Shown: positions 1 through 5,069 of the stretch, piece after piece | Layout: each line of letters opens with the position of its first letter | Numbering within the stretch: the stretch's first letter is position 1 | Source: Bacillota bacterium | GTDB taxonomy: Bacteria; Bacillota; Bacilli; Bacillales; Cytobacillaceae | DNA length: 7,284 nucleotides | Reading direction: 5' to 3' | Assembly (NCBI GenBank): GCA_023387295.1 | Contig: JAEWIG010000188.1 | Coordinates: 1-7,284 of the forward strand | Position numbers and translations under genes: made by a program | The notes under the pieces: generated by a model | Told to the model about the DNA's origin: nothing | Seen by the model: only the letters and a program-made list of their open reading frames with translations | Databases searched by the model: none

Positions 1-449
1 GACATACATCCGCAAACCCCGATTAAAAGGTCAGGTCTTGCTGTTTTCAAATGCTTTAAATGACCAAGCTCTCCAAATACTTTGTTCTCAGCATTTTCTC
101 GAATTGCACATGTATTTAATAAGATAACATCAGCATCATCAACTGTTTCAGTTGGTACATAACCAAGCCCGATAAAAATCCCAGCCATTACTTCTGTGTC
201 ATGCTCATTCATTTGACATCCATATGTTCGAATATAGAATTTACGTCCTTTTCCCATTTCTAGGAATTCTTCTGGAATATCAAAATCTTTATGATATTTT
301 ACTTCTTCTTTACCACGTTTTTTTGCATCCTTTAAGGAAGGTGCCGTATATACTGCTTCAAAGTACTTACTAAAATCCTTCTCGGATTTTTTGTCCGATG
401 GATTTGCAGTTTGCACTTGTTGTCCTTCTAATCGTTGCTTTTCATTCAT
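1..449 (-). CDS. miaB: tRNA-2-methylthio-N6-dimethylallyladenosine synthase MiaB (N-terminal part; runs off the window)
   Basis: Radical-SAM methylthiotransferase that converts i6A37 to ms2i6A37 in tRNAs reading UNN codons; cytoplasmic. The start and 149 complete codons are present and the gene continues beyond position 1. The ATG at 449 follows AAAGGAG (464-458) with an 8-nt gap. The first ~68 residues are a charged, Bacillus-style N-terminal extension. The methylthiotransferase N-terminal domain then begins at GRKFYIRTYGCQMN (68-81). Its three auxiliary [4Fe-4S] cysteines are visible: C78 in YGCQMNEHD, C114 in NTCAIRENA and C148 in VCGCM. The radical-SAM CxxxCxxC motif and TRAM domain would lie outside the window. 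It has its own sigma-A promoter and is separated from korB by a terminator, so it starts a new unit; in B. subtilis ymcA and cotE follow. The related families MtaB and RimO are less likely because of the CQMNEHD and NTCAIRENAENK wording, which is typical of MiaB. Confidence 0.96.
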   Translation of the reverse strand, partial: MNEKQRLEGQQVQTANPSDKKSEKDFSKYFEAVYTAPSLKDAKKRGKEEVKYHKDFDIPEEFLEMGKGRKFYIRTYGCQMNEHDTEVMAGIFIGLGYVPTETVDDADVILLNTCAIRENAENKVFGELGHLKHLKTARPDLLIGVCGCM

Positions 450-529
450 ATTTTGAGCTCCTTTCAAGTTTGTTAAGTTAGAATAATCGCGATTTGCAAA
501 CGCTATAAAAAACTTACACACATTAGTAT

Positions 530-558
530 AGTATATAGGGTTTAGCGAATGAAAACAA
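530..558 (-). promoter_or_regulatory. sigma-A promoter of miaB
   Basis: On the minus strand a -35 box TTGTTT (558-553) is followed by exactly 17 nt and a -10 box TATACT (535-530); a second overlapping TATACT lies at 530-525. Transcription should begin near 523, giving a leader of about 74 nt before the miaB ATG. The -10 matches the consensus at 5 of 6 positions and the -35 at 3 of 6. It lies between the korB terminator and miaB, as expected for an independent unit. This is inferred from motif match and position only. Confidence 0.68.
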
Positions 559-584
559 TCATAATCCTATGTAGAAAGTAGCTG

Positions 585-618
585 AAAAAATAAAAGCCCG
601 AGGAACTAGTCCTCGAGC
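585..618 (-). terminator. Rho-independent terminator of korAB
   Basis: In the minus-strand RNA, GCUCGAGGA (618-610) pairs with UCCUCGGGC (604-596) over 9 bp including one U-G pair. The loop is 5 nt and the tail is UUUUAUUUUUU (595-585). The stem begins 17 nt after the korB stop codon. GC-rich stem plus U-tail is a standard intrinsic terminator. Confidence 0.88.
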
Positions 619-635
619 ATTGCTTTACTTAAATA

Positions 636-1502
636 TTACATAAACTCCGCAACTAACTTATCAAAATGTGCTTGATCTATTGTTAAATCTGCTTGAGTTA
701 ATGGTGTCTCAGCATACCCTTTTAATAATTCTTGGTATGACTTACTTTCTTTATCTTGATAAATAAGCCCAGTTACTAATCCGTTATGCTTCATTAACGT
801 TTGCATAGCCAGCTCACGATTTGCAGAATCATAACCCTCAACATCACTTAGTTTAACTAAGTTTTCCTTAAACCAGTCATATGTGTTCACTTTATTATAA
901 GTCACACATGGGCTAAATACGTTAATTAAAGAAAAACCATCATGCTTAATACCAGCTTCTATTAAAGCGGTTAAATCCTTCAGGTCTGTAGAGAAGCTTT
1001 GAGCTACGAAAGTCGCTCCAGCTGTCAATGCCATTTTCATTGGTGAAATAGCTTGCTCAATTGAGCCTTCAGGAGTTGATTTTGTTTTAAAGCCAACACC
1101 TGATCTTGGTGATGTTTGCCCTTTTGTTAGACCATATATTTGGTTATCCATAACAATATAAGTAATGTTAATATTACGACGGATTGAATGGATGGTATGA
1201 CTCATTCCAATCGCATAACCATCACCGTCACCACCCGAAGCGATAACTGTTAAATCACGGTTTGCCATTTTCACACCTTGAGCGATTGGCAATGCACGAC
1301 CATGAATACCATGTAAACCATATGAATTAATATATCCTGAAATACGTCCTGAACATCCGATTCCTGAAATGACAGCCAAGTTCTCAGGCTCTAACCCTAC
1401 ATTAGCTGCTGCACGCTGGATAGCTGCTTGGACAGAGAAATCTCCACAGCCTGGGCACCAGTTTGGTTTAACACTATTTCTGAAATCTTTAAATGTTGCC
1501 AT
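636..1502 (-). CDS. korB: 2-oxoacid:ferredoxin oxidoreductase, beta subunit (2-oxoglutarate synthase type, KorB)
   Basis: This is the thiamine diphosphate and [4Fe-4S] subunit of a two-subunit enzyme that oxidatively decarboxylates a 2-oxoacid with CoA to an acyl-CoA, CO2 and reduced ferredoxin; cytoplasmic. It has 288 residues, normal for the family. Four cluster cysteines are visible: C16 and C19 in NWCPGCGDF, C50 in GIGCSGR and C199 in FSPCVTYN. The TPP/Mg2+ signature is GDGDG from 91 with N120 in MDNQIYGLTKGQTSPR. The ATG at 1502 directly follows the korA TAA stop with no gap; its AAGGAG (1517-1512, 9-nt spacing) lies inside the korA 3' end, so the two are translationally linked. A terminator follows. 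Substrate (2-oxoglutarate versus pyruvate or branched-chain oxoacids) cannot be settled from sequence; 2-oxoglutarate is the usual assignment for this two-gene form. Confidence 0.94.
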   Translation of the reverse strand: MATFKDFRNSVKPNWCPGCGDFSVQAAIQRAAANVGLEPENLAVISGIGCSGRISGYINSYGLHGIHGRALPIAQGVKMANRDLTVIASGGDGDGYAIGMSHTIHSIRRNINITYIVMDNQIYGLTKGQTSPRSGVGFKTKSTPEGSIEQAISPMKMALTAGATFVAQSFSTDLKDLTALIEAGIKHDGFSLINVFSPCVTYNKVNTYDWFKENLVKLSDVEGYDSANRELAMQTLMKHNGLVTGLIYQDKESKSYQELLKGYAETPLTQADLTIDQAHFDKLVAEFM

Positions 1503-3239
1503 TTAGAACAACTCCTTGCATCTTGTATGAATTTCATGTGGCAAGAATGGATTTCCGTCGTACTTCAGAATCTTATGCATTTTTTCAGCGTTTCCGACGT
1601 TCATCATCATAATATTCGCCAATTGCCCAGTAGCGTTGTTTTCAATAACAGCGATCTTCTTCGCAGATTTCACTAACGGCAATAATTCATCAGTAGGGAA
1701 TGGATGGATTAAACGAATTTGTGCATGATTCACTTTTAGTCCATCTTTTTCTAAGCGGCCCATTGCCTCTTCAATTACTCCACGAGTTGAGTTAAAGCCA
1801 ACAATTAATAAATCTGCTTCCTCATGTGGAGCGTTTTTATGAACAGGTGTATTAAATTTTATATTCTCAACCTTGCGGAAACGTTTATCCATTTGTGCTC
1901 TACGATTTGCAGCAGATTCTGAAGGTTTACCTGTTTCATCGTGCTCAACACCTGTTACATGGTGAATACCATGTTTCATTCCAGGAATAACACGTGGAGA
2001 AACTCCATCTTCTGTTACTTCGTAGCGCTTAAAGTAGCCACCATTCTCTATTTCAGGCAAATCACCAGTCAATAGTTTACCACGACGAATTTCAACTTTA
2101 TCGAATTCAAGTGGTTCAACTGATTGTTTACCTAAAGAAAGCTGTAAATCTGTAAGAACGATTACAGGGCATTGATATTCTTCAGCAAGATTAAATGCTT
2201 CTGCTGTATCATAGAATGCTTCCTGAACAGTACTTGGTGCCATAACAATCTTAGGGATTTCACCGTGTGTACCGTAAATCATCGCCATTAAGTCAGATTG
2301 CTCTTGCTTCGTTGGTAGACCTGTAGATGGACCACCACGTTGGGTATTTACGATAACTAACGGAGTTTCAGTCATACCTGATAAACCAATAGCTTCCATT
2401 TTTAACGAAAGACCAGGACCAGCCGATGCAGTTATTGCACGAACGCCACCATAGTTTGCACCCATTGTCATTGTAACAGCAGCAATTTCATCCTCTGTTT
2501 GAATAACTGCTCCGCCAAGTGGAGGAAGTTTCTGAATTAAATATTCCATAATTTCTGAAGCTGGTGTGATAGGGTAAGCTGCCATGAAGCGGCAACCTGC
2601 TGCTAGTGCACCAAGAGCAATGGCGTCATTACCAATCATAAATAAACGCTTTTTGCCATCAGCTTTTTCAAGCTCCATCAACTCAGTAGTATCAGATAGA
2701 CTATCTTTCATGAAATCAAATCCAGCTTTAATGGCTTCCATATTTTTGTCAACCACTTGCTGGCCTTTTCTTCCAAAAATCTCTTGTACTACTTCTTCAA
2801 ATACATTAATATCTAAGTTTAATACTGCACATGTTGCTCCAACTGCAACCATGTTTTTCATTAGAGATGTTCCTAAATCTGTAGCCAACTCAGTGAATGG
2901 AACTCCATACATTGCAGCCTTTGTATCTTCTGGTTTTTTTGGATTGAACTTTGCATCTGCAATGATAATTCCCTTATCATGAAGCTCCTTGTAGTTCAAA
3001 TCAATTGTTTCTTGATCAAAAGCTACCAAAATATCAAGATCGTCAGAAATAGAGCGAACTTGCGTAGTGCTCACACGAATCTTATTATTTGTATGACCAC
3101 CTTTAATACGTGATGAAAAATGGCGGTATCCATACAAGTAGTAGCCTAGACGATTTAATGCAATCGAAAATATTTCTCCAGTACTTTCAATACCTTCCCC
3201 TTGCTGCCCGCCAACTTTCCATGAAAGTTGATTGATCAT
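1503..3239 (-). CDS. korA: 2-oxoacid:ferredoxin oxidoreductase, fused gamma-alpha subunit (KorA)
   Basis: Partner of KorB in CoA-dependent, ferredoxin-linked oxidation of a 2-oxoacid, probably 2-oxoglutarate. It has 578 residues from the ATG at 3239. The gamma domain comes first (about 5-185; GGQQGEGIESTGEIF near the start and SSRIKGGHTN around 42-51). The pyrimidine-binding alpha domain follows (about 200-380; YPITPASE at 222-229, QTEDE around 247-251, RGGPSTGLPTKQEQ at about 301-314). A C-terminal transketolase-like domain ends the protein (about 475-575; VGFNSTRG, RLIHPFPTDEL, IENNATGQL). The gamma-alpha order is that of two-subunit enzymes. The frame also opens at a GTG at 3248, but that codon overlaps the Shine-Dalgarno AAAGGGGTG, whereas the ATG at 3239 lies 8 nt after its GGGG, so I chose the ATG. 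No gamma, delta or ferredoxin gene is adjacent; the electron acceptor must be encoded elsewhere. Confidence 0.94.
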   Translation of the reverse strand: MINQLSWKVGGQQGEGIESTGEIFSIALNRLGYYLYGYRHFSSRIKGGHTNNKIRVSTTQVRSISDDLDILVAFDQETIDLNYKELHDKGIIIADAKFNPKKPEDTKAAMYGVPFTELATDLGTSLMKNMVAVGATCAVLNLDINVFEEVVQEIFGRKGQQVVDKNMEAIKAGFDFMKDSLSDTTELMELEKADGKKRLFMIGNDAIALGALAAGCRFMAAYPITPASEIMEYLIQKLPPLGGAVIQTEDEIAAVTMTMGANYGGVRAITASAGPGLSLKMEAIGLSGMTETPLVIVNTQRGGPSTGLPTKQEQSDLMAMIYGTHGEIPKIVMAPSTVQEAFYDTAEAFNLAEEYQCPVIVLTDLQLSLGKQSVEPLEFDKVEIRRGKLLTGDLPEIENGGYFKRYEVTEDGVSPRVIPGMKHGIHHVTGVEHDETGKPSESAANRRAQMDKRFRKVENIKFNTPVHKNAPHEEADLLIVGFNSTRGVIEEAMGRLEKDGLKVNHAQIRLIHPFPTDELLPLVKSAKKIAVIENNATGQLANIMMMNVGNAEKMHKILKYDGNPFLPHEIHTRCKELF

Positions 3240-3273
3240 TTCGTACACCCCTTTGGATACGTTAAGAAATATG

Positions 3274-3287
3274 TAAAAACGTTTTCA
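3274..3287 (-). promoter_or_regulatory. cre-like site 2 (possible CcpA site) in the korA leader
   Basis: The minus strand reads TGAAAACGTTTTTA, matching 13 of 14 positions of the cre consensus TGWAANCGNTNWCA. It lies about 45-60 nt downstream of the predicted korA start point, a position where bound CcpA typically acts as a roadblock. AT-rich sequence makes such matches easier by chance, so this is an inference. Confidence 0.45.
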
Positions 3288-3325
3288 TTCAATAAGTTAA
3301 GTACATTTCAATATTCTGAATGTGT

Positions 3326-3339
3326 ACTAAACGCTTTCA
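3326..3339 (-). promoter_or_regulatory. cre-like site 1 (possible CcpA site) at the korA promoter
   Basis: The minus strand reads TGAAAGCGTTTAGT, with the central CG and 12 of 14 matches to TGWAANCGNTNWCA. It begins immediately after the predicted -10 box and covers the expected transcription start, the classical place for CcpA repression. Support comes from the second site 39 bp further downstream. Confidence 0.42.
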
Positions 3340-3368
3340 ATTCTAGACCTAAGTCTTAAAAAATGCAA
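3340..3368 (-). promoter_or_regulatory. probable sigma-A promoter of korAB
   Basis: TTGCAT (3368-3363), a 17-nt spacer and TAGAAT (3345-3340) form the best sigma-A-like pair upstream of korA. The -10 matches TATAAT at 5 of 6, but the -35 matches only TTG. The predicted start near 3333 leaves a leader of about 94 nt. The region is AT-rich and other start sites are possible. Confidence 0.5.
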
Positions 3369-3386
3369 CCCTTTCAACTTAATTAT

Positions 3387-3393
3387 TGTCGAA
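3387..3393 (+). promoter_or_regulatory. Spo0A-box heptamer upstream of korA
   Basis: TGTCGAA on the plus strand is a perfect match to the Spo0A-binding heptamer (TGNCGAA). With its flanks, ATTGTCGAAAA fits the longer consensus TTTGTCGAAAA at 10 of 11 positions. It sits about 19 bp upstream of the predicted korA -35 box and faces away from korA. A lone heptamer is expected roughly once by chance in a window of this size, so the longer match and the position carry the argument. Confidence 0.35.
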
Positions 3394-3447
3394 AATATGA
3401 ATATTTTATTATTAGGTGAATTTTCAGGAATAATATATTTTTTTCCG

Positions 3448-3483
3448 AGAAAAAACCTGCTTGTATGAATCACACAAACAGGT
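3448..3483 (-). terminator. Rho-independent terminator of spoVS
   Basis: In minus-strand RNA, ACCUGUUUGU (3483-3474) pairs with ACAAGCAGGU (3464-3455), 10 bp including one U-G pair. The loop is 9 nt and a run of U follows (3455-3450). It lies about 56 nt after the spoVS stop and isolates spoVS from korA. Confidence 0.85.
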
Positions 3484-3539
3484 CTTTCACAACAATCTAA
3501 ATCTAGGATTCTCCTTATCGATTGGTAACCCCTATGTTT

Positions 3540-3800
3540 CTATCTTGGTTCAACAATGAGTTTTATTGCAGTACGTTCTTCCCCATCAATTTTAATATCT
3601 GTAAATGCTGGGATACAAATCAAATCCACTCCGCTAGGCGCCACAAATCCTCTTGCGATTGCTACTGCCTTTACCGCCTGGTTTAATGCCCCTGCCCCAA
3701 TTGCTTGGATTTCAGCACCGCCTCTTTCACGCAGAACCCCCGCAAGCGCACCAGCTACAGAATTAGGATTAGATTTTGCTGAAACTTTTAATATTTCCAT
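3540..3800 (-). CDS. spoVS: stage V sporulation protein SpoVS
   Basis: Small Alba-like protein needed for normal progress of sporulation (coat assembly and spore-core dehydration in B. subtilis); its biochemical role is not firmly known. It has 86 residues, the exact family length, running from MEILKVSAKSNPNSVAGALA to KLIVEPR, and is nearly invariant relative to the B. subtilis protein as I remember it. The frame extends upstream to an ATG at 3848. I reject that start because the ATG at 3800 has AAGGAGG (3815-3809) with an 8-nt gap and matches the conserved N-terminus, while the 16 extra residues have no family counterpart. The gene is monocistronic: a sigma-H promoter lies upstream and a terminator downstream. 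Expression is therefore expected at the onset of sporulation. Confidence 0.97.
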   Translation of the reverse strand: MEILKVSAKSNPNSVAGALAGVLRERGGAEIQAIGAGALNQAVKAVAIARGFVAPSGVDLICIPAFTDIKIDGEERTAIKLIVEPR

Positions 3801-3894
3801 TCCTAGCTCCTCCTTATTTCCCCCTATGAACCAACAATCAAGCCTCATGCATATACGAATGAATACATCAGGAATAAATCATTCCATTGCTACT

Positions 3895-3924
3895 ATATTC
3901 AATGAGTAAATCACATATTCCGGC
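3895..3924 (-). promoter_or_regulatory. sigma-H promoter of spoVS
   Basis: The minus strand carries GCCGGAATA (3924-3916), 12 nt, then ATTGAATAT (3903-3895). The sigma-H consensus is RnAGGAwWW, 11-12 nt, RnnGAATww: the -10 half matches fully and the -35 half differs at one base. The start should be near 3888, giving a leader of about 88 nt. Sigma-H dependence of spoVS is established in B. subtilis, which supports the call. Confidence 0.78.
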
Positions 3925-3940
3925 TTGGACAAAATATTTT

Positions 3941-4064
3941 GAAAAGCGGAAGCGCCTTGGTCACCCCCGACAAGCATAAGACGAGCCGGCATAAAGGTTG
4001 TTCTTTAACCTTTTTGACGGATTGACTTATGACCTCGAGGGGGTAGGCGCTGTAGCTAGACACT
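3941..4064. repeat. structured interspersed repeat of the Bacillus GC-rich intergenic type
   Basis: This non-coding block is GC-richer than its surroundings. It starts GAAAAGCGGAAGCGCCTTGG and ends AGGCGCTGTAGCTAGACACT, wording I recognise from short elements scattered between genes in many Bacillaceae; this is recalled, not searched. It folds as nested arms: AGCGCCT (3951-3957) with AGGCGCT (4045-4051), ACCCCC (3963-3968) with GGGGGT (4039-4044), CATAAG (3975-3980) with CTTATG (4026-4031), and AAAGGTT (3993-3999) with AACCTTT (4007-4013) around a 7-nt loop. It contains no gene. It lies between the ymdB terminator and the spoVS promoter, its edge 16 bp behind the sigma-H -35 element. Mobility mechanism and function are unknown. 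Confidence 0.72.
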
Positions 4065-4088
4065 GAAAAGCGGAATTAGAAGCCGCTT
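4065..4088. repeat. second GAAAAGCGGA copy with small hairpin at the repeat edge
   Basis: The 10-mer GAAAAGCGGA that opens the repeat at 3941-3950 recurs at 4065-4074 immediately after the element. Here AAGCGG (4068-4073) can pair with CCGCTT (4083-4088) across 9 nt. It may be a remnant of a second element, part of a longer form of the repeat, or a target-site duplication; the sequence alone does not decide. Confidence 0.45.
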
Positions 4089-4111
4089 CTTATTCTCTCA
4101 ATTCTTCAAAT

Positions 4112-4152
4112 AAAAAAACTGTATTCCTCAGACGTTAATCTGAGGAATACAG
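4112..4152 (-). terminator. Rho-independent terminator of ymdB
   Basis: A perfect 14-bp inverted repeat, CTGTATTCCTCAGA (4119-4132) and its complement (4139-4152), encloses a 6-nt loop. On the minus strand it is followed by seven T (4118-4112). It starts 9 nt after the ymdB stop codon. This is the strongest terminator in the window. Confidence 0.93.
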
Positions 4153-4161
4153 CTATATTTG

Positions 4162-4959
4162 TTACGAAAAAAATGGATGGTCGTCATTAATCATTATTCG
4201 CTCTATTTTCTTCGCCTTACCAGTTTTTTGATCAAGCTGGATTAATACTGCGCTTAATTGAGTACGACCTTCCTTTGAGACTTCAAATCGTACAGGCATA
4301 TTTGTTAAAAATCTTTTTATTACTGCCTCTTTCTCAACACCAAGTATCCCATCATACGGACCTGTCATTCCTACATCTGATAAAAAGGCCGTTCCATTAG
4401 GCAAAATACGATTATCAGCTGTTTGCACATGTGTATGTGTTCCAATCACTGCTGAAACTCGCCCATCTAAATACCAGCCCATTGCTTGTTTTTCACTTGT
4501 TGCCTCTGCATGAAAATCGACAAAAATTATCGGTGTTCTTTTTCGGGCTTCGTTTACTAATTCATCCGCTTTTTTAAAAGGACAATCGATTGCAGGCATA
4601 AAGGTTCTTCCTTGAAGGTTTATTATCGCTACCTCTTCTGTGTTGTATTTTAAATAAACGATTCCATTTCCAGGATTTTCTGACGGGAAATTAGCGGGGC
4701 GTACTAAGTATTTCGCTTGATCAATAAACTCAAAGATTTCCTTGTTATCCCAGGTATGGTTACCTAGCGTTACAGCTTGTGCACCCACTTCCAAAAAACC
4801 ACGATAGATTTTTTCTGTAATCCCTTTTCCGCCAGCTGCGTTTTCTCCATTTATTATCGTAATGTGTGGGCGGTATTTGTCTTTAAGCTTTGGAACATAC
4901 TCCTTTACCATGTCTCGACCGAGCGAGCCAACAACGTCTCCAATAAACAAAATATTCAT
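4162..4959 (-). CDS. ymdB: 2',3'-cyclic-nucleotide phosphodiesterase YmdB (metallophosphoesterase)
   Basis: Binuclear metallophosphoesterase of the YmdB family (TIGR00282). The B. subtilis protein hydrolyses 2',3'-cyclic nucleotides, influences the choice between motility and biofilm formation, and has been linked to intercellular nanotubes; cytoplasmic in sequence, with no signal peptide. It has 265 residues, about the family length. The full metal and catalytic set is present: D8 (FIGDVVG), E39 and N40 (NGENAAGG), N67 and H68 (LGNHTWD), H150 (VDFHAEATSE), H175 and H177 (GTHTHVQT). The ATG at 4959 is preceded by AGGAAGGA with about 7 nt spacing. It follows rny across a terminator; I could not identify a convincing promoter in the ~100-bp gap, so read-through from rny is plausible. 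A strong terminator follows. Confidence 0.95.
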   Translation of the reverse strand: MNILFIGDVVGSLGRDMVKEYVPKLKDKYRPHITIINGENAAGGKGITEKIYRGFLEVGAQAVTLGNHTWDNKEIFEFIDQAKYLVRPANFPSENPGNGIVYLKYNTEEVAIINLQGRTFMPAIDCPFKKADELVNEARKRTPIIFVDFHAEATSEKQAMGWYLDGRVSAVIGTHTHVQTADNRILPNGTAFLSDVGMTGPYDGILGVEKEAVIKRFLTNMPVRFEVSKEGRTQLSAVLIQLDQKTGKAKKIERIMINDDHPFFS

Positions 4960-5030
4960 ATATAATTCCTTCCTTATTTATTGTCCTTTAAAAGTTTAAC
5001 ACAATCTGAACAAACTTTATTCATTCAAAA

Positions 5031-5069
5031 ATAAAAAAATAAAGCGATGCAAGTGCACCGCTTTATTTT
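5031..5069 (-). terminator. Rho-independent terminator overlapping the rny stop codon
   Basis: In minus-strand RNA, AAAAUAAAGCG (5069-5059) pairs with CGCUUUAUUUU (5046-5036). It continues inward through four more pairs (5058-5055 with 5050-5047, one G-U) around a 4-nt loop. A U-rich tail follows. The rny TAA (5065-5063) lies inside the outer arm, so terminating ribosomes would cover part of the stem. Confidence 0.85.

Noticed and set aside
2584..2982. Open frame of 132 codons on the plus strand inside korA
   Set aside because: It is fully inside and antisense to a well-conserved coding region with clear domain motifs; no family resemblance or start signal.
3240..3248. GTG start for KorA at 3248
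   Set aside because: The GTG is part of the Shine-Dalgarno sequence; the ATG at 3239 is correctly spaced from it.
3363..3376. Third cre-like sequence TGAAAGGGTTGCAT upstream of korA
   Set aside because: It lacks the central CG required for CcpA recognition and overlaps the predicted -35 box.
3801..3848. Longer SpoVS starting at 3848
   Set aside because: The extra 16 residues include the translated ribosome-binding site and do not occur in the invariant 86-residue family.
3556..3909. Open frame of 117 codons on the plus strand opposite spoVS
   Set aside because: It is antisense to the conserved spoVS gene, lacks a ribosome site, and encodes a composition typical of a reverse-strand shadow.
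3941..4088. Riboswitch, T-box or small RNA gene in the ymdB-spoVS gap
   Set aside because: The structured block is upstream of the spoVS promoter and after the ymdB terminator, so it is not a leader; I saw no T-box or known aptamer core, and the ends match an interspersed repeat.
4960..5030. Possible sigma-A promoter for ymdB
   Set aside because: Pairs such as TTGTTC with TAAAGG or TTGTGT with TAAATA match the consensus poorly or lie too close to the ribosome site; none was good enough to annotate.
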